A stretch of DNA of 64,000 nucleotides from Oleomonas cavernae (GTDB lineage Bacteria; Pseudomonadota; Alphaproteobacteria; Zavarziniales; Zavarziniaceae), in NCBI RefSeq assembly GCF_003590945.1, contig NZ_QYUK01000011.1:3380909-3444908 (forward strand). The letters run 5' to 3'. This document shows positions 52,863-61,062 of the stretch, one piece after another; position 1 is the stretch's first letter, and each line of letters opens with the position of its first letter. The position numbers and the translations under genes are program-made. The notes beneath the pieces are model-generated. The model saw nothing but the letters and a program-made list of their open reading frames with translations. It made no database searches and was not told where the DNA came from.

Positions 52863-53857
52863 ATGGAGTCTTCGGGAGATCGCCCGGCCATCCTGGTCGC
52901 CGGTGGCGCCGGCTATATCGGCTCGCACACCTGCAAGGCGCTGAGCGCGGCCGGTTTCCTGCCCGTGACCGTGGACGACCTGTCGACCGGCCATGCCCAG
53001 GCCGTGCAATGGGGCCCCCTGGTCGAGGGCGACATTGCCGACGGCGAACTGATCACCGCCGCCATCCGCCGCCACCGGGCGGTGGGCGCGATGCATTTCG
53101 CGGCCTTCAGCATCGTCTCGGAATCGGTGATGCAGCCGTTCAAATACTACGAGAACAACGTGGTGAAGGCCCTGGCCTTCGCCCGCACCCTGATCGAACT
53201 GGGGGTGGAGCCCTTCGTCTTCTCGTCCTCGGCGGCGGTCTATGGCCTGCCCACGGCCTCGCCGATCCCCGAGAGCCACCCGACGGATCCGATCAATGCC
53301 TATGGCGCCACCAAGCTGGCGTTCGAGGGCATCCTGCGCGCCCTGGGGGCTGCCTATCCGCTGCGCTCCCTGTCCTTGCGCTACTTCAATGCCGCAGGCG
53401 CCGACCCGGAAGGCCAGATCGGCGAAAGCCACGAGCCCGAAACCCACCTGATTCCCAACATCGCCAAGGCCGCCCTGGGCCAGGCCCCGGCCCTGCAGAT
53501 CTTCGGCGACGACTACGACACCCCGACGGCACGGCGGTGCGCGACTATGTCCACGTGGCCGACGTGGCCGAGGCCCATGTTGCGGCCCTGCGCCACCTGC
53601 TGGAGGGCGGCGGCAGCGCGGCGATGAACGTCGGCTCCAGCCTGGGCGCCAGCGTGGCCGAGGTGCTGGCCGCCGCCGGACAGGTGCTGGGCCGGCCGGT
53701 GCCCCATGTCATCGGCCCCCGGCGCCCCGGCGATCCGCCATCCCTGGTCGCCGACGCCAGCCGGCTGCGCAGCCGCCTGGGCTGGGTGCCTCGCCGCTCG
53801 GACCTCGAGACCATGATCGCCTCCACGCTGGATTGGCAGCGCCGCCGGCCTTTTTGA
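52863..53857 (+). pseudogene. galE: UDP-glucose 4-epimerase, frameshifted
   Basis: Joined at one frameshift it gives 331 residues, the usual GalE length. VAGGAGYIGSHTCKAL binds NAD, SSSAAVYG holds the Ser, NAYGATKLAFE holds Tyr-x-x-x-Lys, and SLRYFNAAGAD follows. After 53521-53524 (CCCC) the expected DGTAVRDYVHVADVAEAH continues in another frame; one added base restores it. The enzyme interconverts UDP-glucose and UDP-galactose for envelope sugars. ATG at 52863 is chosen over GTG 52857. Likely intact in vivo. Confidence 0.9.
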
Positions 53858-53919
53858 TGTCACAGCCGGGCGGGCCGGATCGTCTTTCTCTTTGTAGGCA
53901 GCAAGGAAGGTTGAGACCC

Positions 53920-54378
53920 ATGACCCCCCGATTGAATTTCTACAAAGCCGCCCCCGAAGCCGTGAACGCCATGGTGGCACTCTCGAACTACGCCGAAGGC
54001 TGCGGCCTGGAGCACAGCCTGCTCGAACTGGTGAAGACCCGCGCCTCGCAGATCAACGGCTGCGCCTTCTGCATCCACATGCACACCAAGGATGCCCGCG
54101 CCGCCGGCGAGACCGAGGAACGCCTGTACCTGCTCAGCGCCTGGCGCGAATCGCCGCTCTATTCCCCGCGCGAGCGCGCCGCCCTGGCCTGGACCGAGGC
54201 CCTCACCCTGGTCTCGCAGAGCCATGCGCCCGACGCCGACTATGAGGAGATGCGCCGCCACTTCTCGGACGAGGAAGCGGTGAAGCTGACCCTCATGATC
54301 GGGGTGATCAATACCTGGAACCGCTTCGCCATCGGCTTCCGCGCGATCCACCCGGTGAAGGTTACGGCCGCAGCCTGA
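53920..54378 (+). CDS. AhpD-like carboxymuconolactone decarboxylase family protein
   Basis: 152 residues. The peroxidase-like signature is complete: LLELVKTRASQINGCAFCIHMH gives Cys48, Cys51 and His55 (CAFCIHMH). Such proteins act as alkylhydroperoxidase-like thiol enzymes. The ending TWNRFAIGFRAIHP is typical. ATG at 53920 has AAGGAAGG upstream. Confidence 0.87.
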   Translation: MTPRLNFYKAAPEAVNAMVALSNYAEGCGLEHSLLELVKTRASQINGCAFCIHMHTKDARAAGETEERLYLLSAWRESPLYSPRERAALAWTEALTLVSQSHAPDADYEEMRRHFSDEEAVKLTLMIGVINTWNRFAIGFRAIHPVKVTAAA

Positions 54379-54432
54379 TCGGGGCCTATGCTCTCTGCCG
54401 CCCGGTGCGGCAGGGGGCAACGCTCATACGTA

Positions 54433-54460
54433 TTGAATAACCCATCAGATGGGTTATGAT
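54433..54460 (+). promoter_or_regulatory. Near-consensus promoter with embedded operator
   Basis: TTGAAT and TATGAT are 16 bp apart. A perfect inverted repeat AACCCAT-CAG-ATGGGTT (54439-54455) fills the spacer. Transcription should start close to 54467, exactly at the ATG of the DUF4160 gene, so the message would be leaderless. Confidence 0.6.
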
Positions 54461-54466
54461 TGCGCC

Positions 54467-54715
54467 ATGGTCGTGGTCCATCGCGCGCATGGCTTTCGCT
54501 TCGTGATCTACACGCTCGATCATGAGCCAGCCCATGTCCATATCACCGGAGCGGGACAGGCGAAGATCAACCTCCTGGGCTCTGGTGGTGAGCCCGAGTT
54601 GATTTCCAGTGTCGGGATCAGTCGTGCCGATTTGCGGCGGCTGGTCGCCGAAGTGATCGACCATCGCGATGAATTCTTGCGGGAATGGGAGCGCATTCAT
54701 GGCAAGCGTGACTGA
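54467..54715 (+). CDS. DUF4160 protein, putative toxin component
   Basis: 82 residues. MVVVHRAHGFRFVIYTLDH and EPAHVHITGAGQAKINLL are diagnostic for DUF4160 (HEPPHVHV-type core). These small proteins are usually paired with DUF2442 proteins, as here, and the pair is considered a candidate toxin-antitoxin module. The next gene overlaps it by 17 bp. ATG at 54467 is chosen because the promoter would start transcription there; ATG 54449 lies inside the operator. Confidence 0.78.
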   Translation: MVVVHRAHGFRFVIYTLDHEPAHVHITGAGQAKINLLGSGGEPELISSVGISRADLRRLVAEVIDHRDEFLREWERIHGKRD

Positions 54716-55118
54716 TGCACAGCTCAAGGCAGCGCAGGCCCGGGGAGCCAAATTGCTCGAGACGGCGCCGCGTGCCGCGGGTGCCACCTACGACCGGGCG
54801 ACTGGGCGCGTGACGATCAATCTGGTCAATGGCTGCACCTATGCCTTCCCGGCCCGATTGGTGCAGGATCTGCACGGCGCCAGCGATGATGAACTTGCCG
54901 GCGTGGAGGTCGACGGCATGGGCTTAAACCTGCACTGGCCAGCACTGGACGCTGATCTCTATGTGCCCGCGCTGGTATCCGGCATTTTCGGCACGCGCGC
55001 CTGGATGAACCGGGAACTGGCGCGCATTGCCGGGCGGGCGACGTCGCCGGCCAAGGCCGCAGCGGCGCGAGCGAACGGCGCCAAGGGTGGTCGCCCTCGC
55101 AAAGCCGCCGGCGGTTGA
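54699..55118 (+). CDS. DUF2442 protein, putative antitoxin
   Basis: 139 residues. RVTINLVNGCTYAFPARLVQ and GVEVDGMGLNLHWPALDADL are typical DUF2442 sequence, a DNA-binding antitoxin-like domain. The tail is basic, ending KGGRPRKAAGG, like an AT-hook. It overlaps the DUF4160 gene, so translation is coupled, and it may bind the palindrome in the promoter. ATG at 54699. Confidence 0.8.
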   Translation: MASVTDAQLKAAQARGAKLLETAPRAAGATYDRATGRVTINLVNGCTYAFPARLVQDLHGASDDELAGVEVDGMGLNLHWPALDADLYVPALVSGIFGTRAWMNRELARIAGRATSPAKAAAARANGAKGGRPRKAAGG

Positions 55119-55123
55119 ATCCA

Positions 55124-55569
55124 ATGTCCCGCTCGCCCCTGATGCTCGATCTCCTCCGCGCCGTCTACTGGTTCGACGAAGCGCTGCAGGCCGGCATGCG
55201 CGCGGCGGGCCTCGAAGGCGCCACGAGGGCGCAATCCTTCCTGCTGCTGAACCTGGCTTCGGGCGAGCACCGGGCCTCGCGCCTGGCGATCAACCTAGGC
55301 GTCAGCCGCCAGGCGATCAGCCAGATGCTGGCGGAAATGGAGGCGCGCGGCCTGATCACCGTGACCGCCGACCCCGACGACAAGCGCGCCCGCATCGTGA
55401 ATTTCAGCCTGGAGGCCATGCCCATCCACAAGACCGCGACCAGGCTGCTGCTGGAACTCGAAAGCGTGCTGGAAACCCGCATCGGGCCGGACAAGCTGGC
55501 CGGCCTGCGCGCGGGCTTGGGGAAGACTGGGGCCACCCGCCTCAACTGGTGGCGGGCAAGAGCGCCTGA
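55124..55569 (+). CDS. MarR-family regulator, probable 3' frameshift
   Basis: About 148 residues if a missing base in GGGG at 55519-55522 is restored, which gives the usual MarR ending (LGEDWGHPPQLV). As written the open frame continues to 55735 with an atypical Arg/Pro-rich tail that is antisense to the next gene. The winged HTH includes RASRLAINLGVSRQAISQML and ARGLITVTADPDDKRARIV. ATG at 55124 lies 5 bp after the DUF2442 stop, suggesting co-transcription. Ligand unknown. Confidence 0.75.
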
Positions 55570-56429
55570 GCCTTGGCCAGTAGCTCACCCAACCCCATCC
55601 GCTCGTTATAGCCGGCGAAGCTCAGCCTCTCGGCCTCGGCCGGCAGGCGCCCGGCGCCCAGCAGCGCGCGATAGGCATCCTCGACCGCCTTGGCCGCCAC
55701 CAGCAGCACCGAGACCGGGAAGATCACCAGCCTGAAGCCGGTGTCCTGCAGGCTCTTGGCGTCGAGATAGGGGGTCTTGCCGTCCTCGACCATGTTGGCG
55801 ACCAGCGGGGTGCCCGGAAACCGCTCGGCGATCGCCCGCATCTCTTCCAAAGTCTGCGGCGCCTCGACGAACAGCAGGTCGGCACCGGCGTGCAGATAGG
55901 CCTCGGCCCGGCGCAAGGCCTCGTCGAGGCCGGCCACCGCGCGGGCATCGGTGCGTGCCATGACGCAGAAGCCGCCGTCGTGCCTGGCCCCGGCCGCGGC
56001 CTTGATGCGCGCCGTCGCCTCGCCCAAGGCGACGATCTCCTTGCCTTCCATATGGCCGCAGCGCTTGGGCAGGACCTGGTCTTCGAGCTGGATGCAGGCC
56101 GCGCCCGCGCCTTCGTAGAGCCTGGTCAGGCGCGCCGCGTTCAAGGCGCCGCCGTGGCCGTTGTCGCCATCGGCGATCAGCGGGGTGCCGGCCGCGGCCT
56201 CCGCCAGGGCCCGCACGCGGTCGGCCATTTCGGTGGCCGTCACCAGGCCGATATCAGGCACCCCCAGCAGCGAACCGGCGACGCCGAAACCCGTCATATA
56301 GACCGCCTCGGCCCCCGCGGCCGCGGCAAAGCGCGCCGAGATGCCGTCGAAGGCGCCCGGCGCCAACAGAATCTGCGGCCGCGCAAGCAGTGCCCGCAGC
56401 CGCGTGCCGGCATTCAGGCTCGAAGTCAT
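55542..56429 (-). CDS. Isocitrate lyase/PEP mutase family enzyme
   Basis: 295 residues. LLAPGAFDGISARFAAAAGA, YMTGFGVAGSLLGVPD, LIADGDNGHGGALNAARL and CIQLEDQVLPKRCGHMEGK define the PEP mutase/ICL superfamily; the KKCGH-type loop carries the active Cys as in methylisocitrate and dimethylmalate lyases. The reaction could be lyase cleavage of an alkylmalate or oxaloacetate decarboxylation. ATG at 56429 has GGAGGGG. Its end converges on the marR gene. Confidence 0.85.
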   Translation of the reverse strand: MTSSLNAGTRLRALLARPQILLAPGAFDGISARFAAAAGAEAVYMTGFGVAGSLLGVPDIGLVTATEMADRVRALAEAAAGTPLIADGDNGHGGALNAARLTRLYEGAGAACIQLEDQVLPKRCGHMEGKEIVALGEATARIKAAAGARHDGGFCVMARTDARAVAGLDEALRRAEAYLHAGADLLFVEAPQTLEEMRAIAERFPGTPLVANMVEDGKTPYLDAKSLQDTGFRLVIFPVSVLLVAAKAVEDAYRALLGAGRLPAEAERLSFAGYNERMGLGELLAKAQALLPATS

Positions 56430-56872
56430 GCCATCCCCTCCAGATCGCTCTTTGTCGTCATGGCCGGGCTTGTCCCACGGCTGTCCGGTTAAGGAAAAGG
56501 GGCGTGGAAGGCCACTTCCTTCGGGTAGTTTTCCTTCCACCCTCACCACTCTCAATCGTCATGACCGGGCTTGTCCCGGTCATCCACGTCGGGACGAGCC
56601 GCATCTGTTGACGGAAGAGGCAGCTTGCCGACGTGGATGGCCGGGACTTCGCCCGGCCATGACGATTGAGAGTGGTGCGCATATGCCTTGGAACTACCCG
56701 ATTTCGTTGACCAGACAGCCGTGGGCTTGTCCCAGCCATGACGATCCTTGTTATGTGCCCATCTTCACCGCATCGGGGATATTTAGTCAATTATCTTGAC
56801 AATGATCGGCCGGCGGCTAGGCTCGACCGGCACATTCCCCGGGGTCAAGTGGAATGGCAAGGCGGGGGACAC
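56430..56872. repeat. Nested inverted repeats (family C) in a gene-free stretch
   Basis: No gene is visible. The outer element runs from about 56455 (CGTCATGGCCGGGCTTGTCC, later GGGTAGTTTTCC) to 56753 (GGAACTACCC, then CCCAGCCATGACG). Inside it, from about 56546 to 56676, sits a second element flanked by CACCACTCTCAAT and ATTGAGAGTGGTG with CATGACCGGG and CCCGGCCATG arms. The inner one seems to have inserted into the outer one. After 56760 a short AT-rich region (TAGTCAATTATCTTGACAAT) likely holds the promoter for the VOC gene. Confidence 0.75.
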
Positions 56873-57406
56873 ATGCAGATTACCGGCTTCAACCATCTGG
56901 CCCTTGTCTGTCGCGACATGGCCGAAACGGTGGATTTCTATACCAGGATCCTGGGCATGCCGCTGGTCAAGACCGTGGCCCTGCCCGACGGCGGCCAGCA
57001 CTTCTTCTTCGATTGCGGCGGCGCCGGCACGCTCGCCTTCTTCTGGTGGCCGGAAGTGCCGCCCCCGGCCCCCGGCATCGCCTCGGTCGCCCATTTCCCC
57101 ATGGATCCCAAGACGGCGGTGGGGTCGATGAACCATGTCGCCTTCTCGGTGCCCGAGGAGAAACTCGACGAGTACCGCACGGCATTGGAGGCGGCCGGCG
57201 TCCCCACCTTCCCCGTGGTGCTGAACCACGACGACAGCCGCCAGGGCTTCAGCCCGGACATGCACGACAAGGTCTTCGTCCGCTCGGTCTATTTCACCGA
57301 TCCCAACGGCATCATGATGGAACTGGCCGCGTCCACCAAGGCCTTCGGCCCCGACGACATCCGCCACGAGGCCCGCGGCCCCGCCACCCTGATCGAGAGG
57401 AATTGA
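56873..57406 (+). CDS. VOC-family protein (glyoxalase/dioxygenase fold)
   Basis: 177 residues. FNHLALVCRDMAETVDFYTR is the first betaalphabeta module with a metal His, MNHVAFSV supplies a second His, and RSVYFTDPNGIMMELAA supplies the metal Glu. This is the vicinal oxygen chelate fold of dioxygenases and glyoxalases; the substrate is unknown. ATG at 56873 has GGCGGGGGA upstream. It is 4 bp from the next gene, so they form an operon. Confidence 0.88.
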   Translation: MQITGFNHLALVCRDMAETVDFYTRILGMPLVKTVALPDGGQHFFFDCGGAGTLAFFWWPEVPPPAPGIASVAHFPMDPKTAVGSMNHVAFSVPEEKLDEYRTALEAAGVPTFPVVLNHDDSRQGFSPDMHDKVFVRSVYFTDPNGIMMELAASTKAFGPDDIRHEARGPATLIERN

Positions 57407-57410
57407 GGCC

Positions 57411-58049
57411 ATGCCGCGTCTGCGCGAGGTGCCCAAGAGCCCGGACAATGCCCCGATCGTCCAGGCCATGTACCAGTTGCTGTTCGGCGACCGCGACCCG
57501 GTGGCCGATCCCGGCACCGACACCGGCACGCCGGGCAACTGGTGGAGCGTCTTCGCCCTGGTGCCCGACGCCCTGGACCATGCGGTGCGCGGCTTCCAGT
57601 TCTATCGCAGCCCCAAGCGGCTGATCGATCCGGTATTGCGCGAATTGGGCCAGACCCGGGCGGGTTTCGCCAAGGGCAGCCAGTTCGTCTTCTCGCAGCA
57701 CTGCAAGTCGCTGCGCGGCCTGAAGGTTTCGGAAGAGAGAATCGCCGCCATCCCGCATTGGCCGGTCGCCACCTGTTTCTCGGCCGAGGAACGGGCGGTG
57801 CTGGCCTATACCGATTGCCTGGTCTTGCAGGGCGGCCGGGTGCCCGAGGCGGTCTTCACCGCGCTGAAAAGCTTCCTCAGCGACGAGCAGATCCTGGAAT
57901 TCACCTACATCACCTGCCTCTACGATATGCACGCGGTGATGAGCCGGGCCCTGCGCACCGAGTTCGACGACCGCGACGAGGCGATCGTCGAGATCGCCGC
58001 CCCCGAGGGCTTCAGCGCCGCCGACTTCATGGACACCGGACGGCGCTGA
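57411..58049 (+). CDS. Carboxymuconolactone decarboxylase-like protein
   Basis: 212 residues of the AhpD/CMD-like superfamily. The helical core reads LRELGQTRAGFAKGSQFVFS and QHCKSLRGLKVSEERIAAIP, and ERAVLAYTDCLVLQGGRVPE follows. Only one Cys (98) remains at the CxxC site, so thiol peroxidase action is doubtful. It is co-transcribed with the VOC gene and might act on the same aromatic or lactone pathway. Confidence 0.82.
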   Translation: MPRLREVPKSPDNAPIVQAMYQLLFGDRDPVADPGTDTGTPGNWWSVFALVPDALDHAVRGFQFYRSPKRLIDPVLRELGQTRAGFAKGSQFVFSQHCKSLRGLKVSEERIAAIPHWPVATCFSAEERAVLAYTDCLVLQGGRVPEAVFTALKSFLSDEQILEFTYITCLYDMHAVMSRALRTEFDDRDEAIVEIAAPEGFSAADFMDTGRR

Positions 58050-58060
58050 CGCGGCTGTCG

Positions 58061-58173
58061 TGCGTCCTTCGAGACGGCCCTACGGGCCTCCTCAGGATGA
58101 GGAAAATCTTTTTGGTACAAAGACTTGCCTCATCCTGAGGAGCCAAGCGCAGCTTGGCGTCTCGAAGGACGCA
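58061..58173. repeat. Inverted repeat, family D
   Basis: TGCGTCCTTCGAGACGG and the end CGTCTCGAAGGACGCA are complementary, as are CCTCAGGATGAGG and CCTCATCCTGAGG around an A/T-rich core. It is a MITE-like palindrome widespread in alphaproteobacteria; no transposase is present. Confidence 0.85.
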
Positions 58174-58230
58174 TGATCGACGTCCAAGGCTGATGTAGGC
58201 TGCCCCCAAGCTTCATCAGGAAACCCCCTC

Positions 58231-59103
58231 ATGGCCCGTGTATTGATGCCGATCCCCGACCGCGATTTCGATCCGTCGGAGGTCGCGGTGACCTGGGCGG
58301 TCCTGACCCAGGCCGGGCACACGGTGGTGTTTGCCACGGCCAGCGGCACGCCGGGCATGGCCGACGACCTGATGCTGACCGGCCGGGGCCTCGATCCCTG
58401 GGGCTTCCTGCCGGGGCTCGACAGCCTGGTGGCGCTGGGCCTGGTGCTGCGGGCGAACGGCGATGCCCGGCGGGCCTATGCCCGCATGACCCTGGATCCG
58501 GCCTTTCTGGTGCCGCTGCGCTGGGACACCCTGAGGGTCGAGGATTACGACGGCCTGTTCCTGCCCGGCGGGCACCGGGCGCGGGGCATGCGCCAATATC
58601 TGGAAAGCAAGCAGCTGCAGGACCTGACCGTCGGCTTCTTTGCGGCGGGCAAGCCGGTCGCCGCGATCTGCCACGGCGTGCTGCTGGCCGCCCGCAGCAT
58701 CGATCCCGCCACCGGCCGCTCGGTGCTGCACGGCCGCAAGACCACGGCCCTGACCTGGGCGCAGGAAAGCGCGGCCTGGCGCCTGAACAAGCTCGGCCGC
58801 TTCTGGGATCCCCACTACTACCGCACCTACAGGGAAGCGCCGGGCCAGCCTGCGGGCTACATGGGCGTCGAGCAGGAAGTCACCCGCGCCCTGGCCGACG
58901 CCGGCGATTTCCGCAACGTGCCGCGCGACGATCCGCATTACACGGCCAAGACCCGCGGCACCGCCCGCGATACGGCAGGCGACGAGACGCCGGCCTTCGT
59001 GGTCGAAGACGGCAATTACCTGTCGGGCCGCTGGCCGGGCGATGCCCATACGCTCGCCCGGCGCTTTGGCGACTTGCTCACCAGGTCTCGCCGAACGGCC
59101 TGA
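58231..59103 (+). CDS. DJ-1/PfpI-type glutamine amidotransferase-like protein
   Basis: 290 residues. The nucleophile elbow AAICHGVLLAARS has the conserved Cys, and YDGLFLPGGHRARGMRQYL gives the Gly-Gly-His preceding loop. The class includes glyoxalase III-like and chaperone-like members. It is longer than average by a C-terminal segment (VEDGNYLSGRWPGDAHTLAR). The specific activity is unknown. It overlaps the convergent SDR gene by 26 bp. Confidence 0.85.
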   Translation: MARVLMPIPDRDFDPSEVAVTWAVLTQAGHTVVFATASGTPGMADDLMLTGRGLDPWGFLPGLDSLVALGLVLRANGDARRAYARMTLDPAFLVPLRWDTLRVEDYDGLFLPGGHRARGMRQYLESKQLQDLTVGFFAAGKPVAAICHGVLLAARSIDPATGRSVLHGRKTTALTWAQESAAWRLNKLGRFWDPHYYRTYREAPGQPAGYMGVEQEVTRALADAGDFRNVPRDDPHYTAKTRGTARDTAGDETPAFVVEDGNYLSGRWPGDAHTLARRFGDLLTRSRRTA

Positions 59104-59779
59104 TCTCGACATTGAACGACCAGGCGCTGCGCGCCTGGTGGGCGACGTGCCAGACTTCCTCGGCGATGTCGGCCGGCTGGATGAAGAAATCGTCCGGCGC
59201 GTCGGGGCGCATGCGCCGCGTCCATTCGACATCGATCACCGCGTCGATCACCAGATAGGCGACATGGACGCCCTTGGGCCCGACCTCGCGGGCGATCGAT
59301 TCGGCCAGGATGCGCTGGGCCGCCTTGGTCGGCGCAAAGCCGGCGAAATTGGCCCGGCCGCGCAGGGCCGAGGTGTTGCCGGTGACGATCAAGGCCCCCT
59401 TGCCCGCCGCGATCATGGCCGGCGTAGTGTGACGGGCCAGGTGCAGCAGGGCCATGACATTGGTCTGGAAATTCTGCTGCAGCACATCGGGATTGATGTC
59501 GCGGAAATTGGCGAAGGCGCCGCCCACGGCGTTGTGCACCACCACCTCGGGCGCGCCCAGCCTGGCCGTGACCTCGTCCAGGGTCGCATTCAGGGCAGGC
59601 CCATCGGCCACGTCGACGGCGAAGCCGTGAGTGCCGGGCACTTCCGCCTCGAGCGACTTCAGGCGTTCCGCGGTGCGCGCCAGCATCGCGACCTCATAGC
59701 CGCCCTTGGCCAGGCGGCGCGCGATGGCGGCGCCGGTGCCGGGGCCGACCCCGGTGACGAGGGCGATTTTCCGGCTCAT
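59078..59779 (-). CDS. SDR-family oxidoreductase
   Basis: 233 residues. VTGVGPGTGAAIARRLAKGG binds the dinucleotide. The catalytic region is altered from the classical form: GNTSALRGRANFAGFAPTKAAQ has Ser but lacks Tyr at the usual place, with Phe before the TKAA lysine. It may therefore be inactive or use another residue. It starts 4 bp inside the end of the isomerase gene, so the two are an operon and might act in aromatic degradation. Confidence 0.82.
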   Translation of the reverse strand: MSRKIALVTGVGPGTGAAIARRLAKGGYEVAMLARTAERLKSLEAEVPGTHGFAVDVADGPALNATLDEVTARLGAPEVVVHNAVGGAFANFRDINPDVLQQNFQTNVMALLHLARHTTPAMIAAGKGALIVTGNTSALRGRANFAGFAPTKAAQRILAESIAREVGPKGVHVAYLVIDAVIDVEWTRRMRPDAPDDFFIQPADIAEEVWHVAHQARSAWSFNVEIRPFGETW

Positions 59780-60378
59780 GCTGCGGCTCCCGTGGCGATG
59801 CGCCGGCGCACGAAATCCAGCCGGTCGTTGCCGAAAAACATTTCCTCGCCCACGAAGAAGGTGGGCACGCCGAACACGCCGCGGTCCACGGCGCGCGCGT
59901 TGTTGCCCTCCAGCCGCGCCGCGATCGCCGGATCTGCCGCCTTGTCCCACAGGGCATCGATGTCGATGCCCGTGCCGTGAAAGGCTTGCCGGCGCCCTTC
60001 GGCCGTCACGATATCGGCACCCTGGCCCCAGATCGCCCCGAAGACCACAGCGTTATAGGCGGCGATCACCCCTTCATCCCCGGCCACCAGCGCGCCGCGC
60101 ATCAGCGCCTCGACCTCGAAGCCGCCGCCATAGGCGGCGCCACGAAACTGCTGGTTCATGCCGAAGGGCACGCCGTAAAGCTCGGCCCAGCGGCGGGCGT
60201 CGAGCCCGGCATAGCGCGCCTTGGGCGGGCATTCGGGCGAGGGCCGGTTGTTCACGGCCTTCATCACCTTGACGATGGCGATCGGTGTGTAGTCGATCGG
60301 CACGCCCAGGCCCGCAAGCTGGGTACTGGCCAGGTAGGCATAGGGACTTTGATAGTCGAAGACGAATTCGACGGACAT
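59776..60378 (-). CDS. 2-hydroxychromene-2-carboxylate isomerase-like (DsbA fold)
   Basis: 200 residues. The start VEFVFDYQSPYAYLASTQLA has the catalytic Ser of the glutathione-dependent kappa-class isomerases, and GVFGVPTFFVGEEMFFGNDR carries the cis-Pro loop. In naphthalene pathways these enzymes isomerise 2-hydroxychromene-2-carboxylate; in other settings they are of unknown role. TetR-family regulation is likely from the divergent gene 120 bp away. Confidence 0.87.
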   Translation of the reverse strand: MSVEFVFDYQSPYAYLASTQLAGLGVPIDYTPIAIVKVMKAVNNRPSPECPPKARYAGLDARRWAELYGVPFGMNQQFRGAAYGGGFEVEALMRGALVAGDEGVIAAYNAVVFGAIWGQGADIVTAEGRRQAFHGTGIDIDALWDKAADPAIAARLEGNNARAVDRGVFGVPTFFVGEEMFFGNDRLDFVRRRIATGAAA

Positions 60379-60403
60379 CGGCGCACCTCCCTTAAAGGCA
60401 TCA

Positions 60404-60430
60404 GGATGCTATTCATCATCCAGAAGGATG
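60404..60430. promoter_or_regulatory. Overlapping short inverted repeats, candidate TetR operator
   Basis: GGATG-N8-CATCC is followed by CATCC-AGAA-GGATG, sharing the middle CATCC. It lies between the isomerase gene and the divergent TetR gene. Confidence 0.4.
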
Positions 60431-60498
60431 TCGATCACAATCCTGTTGGCGCGGCCGAGTTTTTTTGCGAGGCTGCGGACAGTGTTTTTGGAGGTGTC

Positions 60499-61059
60499 AT
60501 GGGCCATTCCCAGGCGGAAAAGGCGCAGACCCATGCGCGCATCGTCAAGATCGCGTCGCAGCGCTTCCGCGAGTCCGGCATCGACGGGGTCAGCCTGGCC
60601 GACCTGATGAAGGAGGCGGGCCTGACCCATGGCGGCTTCTACCGCCATTTCGACTCGCGCGACGAGCTGGTGACCGAGGCGGTGGGCCATGCCCTAGCCC
60701 AGAGCAACGGCCGTCTGGGCGGTGTCACCCTGGCGGCCTTGATCGATTACTATCTAAGCCCGGCACACCGCGACGGCGTGGCCGACGGCTGTGCCGTGAC
60801 AGCCCTGGTCGCCGACATCGCCCGCAGCAACGAGACAGCGCGCACCGCCTATACCGGCCAGGTGAAGCGCAACCTGGCCGGCATGACCAGGATGGCACCC
60901 GACGGTGGCCGGGCCCAGGCGATCAACCTGCTGGTCAGCCTGGTGGGCGCCCTGTCCCTTGCACGGGCAGTGAATGACGAGGCCCTGTCCCGGGAAATCC
61001 TGGAGACGGTGCGCGAGACGTTGAAAGCGAGCGCGACCACCTCACCCTCCCACCGCTGA
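60499..61059 (+). CDS. TetR-family transcriptional regulator
   Basis: 186 residues. The N-terminal HTH is RIVKIASQRFRESGIDGVSL then LMKEAGLTHGGFYRHFDSRD, typical of the AcuR/YcdC-like group with GGFYxHF. The C-terminal ligand domain has CAVTALVADIARSNETART. Divergence from the isomerase/SDR operon suggests that it represses it. ATG at 60499 has GGAGGT upstream. Confidence 0.88.
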   Translation: MGHSQAEKAQTHARIVKIASQRFRESGIDGVSLADLMKEAGLTHGGFYRHFDSRDELVTEAVGHALAQSNGRLGGVTLAALIDYYLSPAHRDGVADGCAVTALVADIARSNETARTAYTGQVKRNLAGMTRMAPDGGRAQAINLLVSLVGALSLARAVNDEALSREILETVRETLKASATTSPSHR

Positions 61060-61062
61060 CGC

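Noticed and set aside
55569-55735. Arg/Pro-rich C-terminal extension of the MarR protein
   Set aside because: It is antisense to the PEP-mutase-family gene, and a one-base repair gives a standard MarR ending at 55569.
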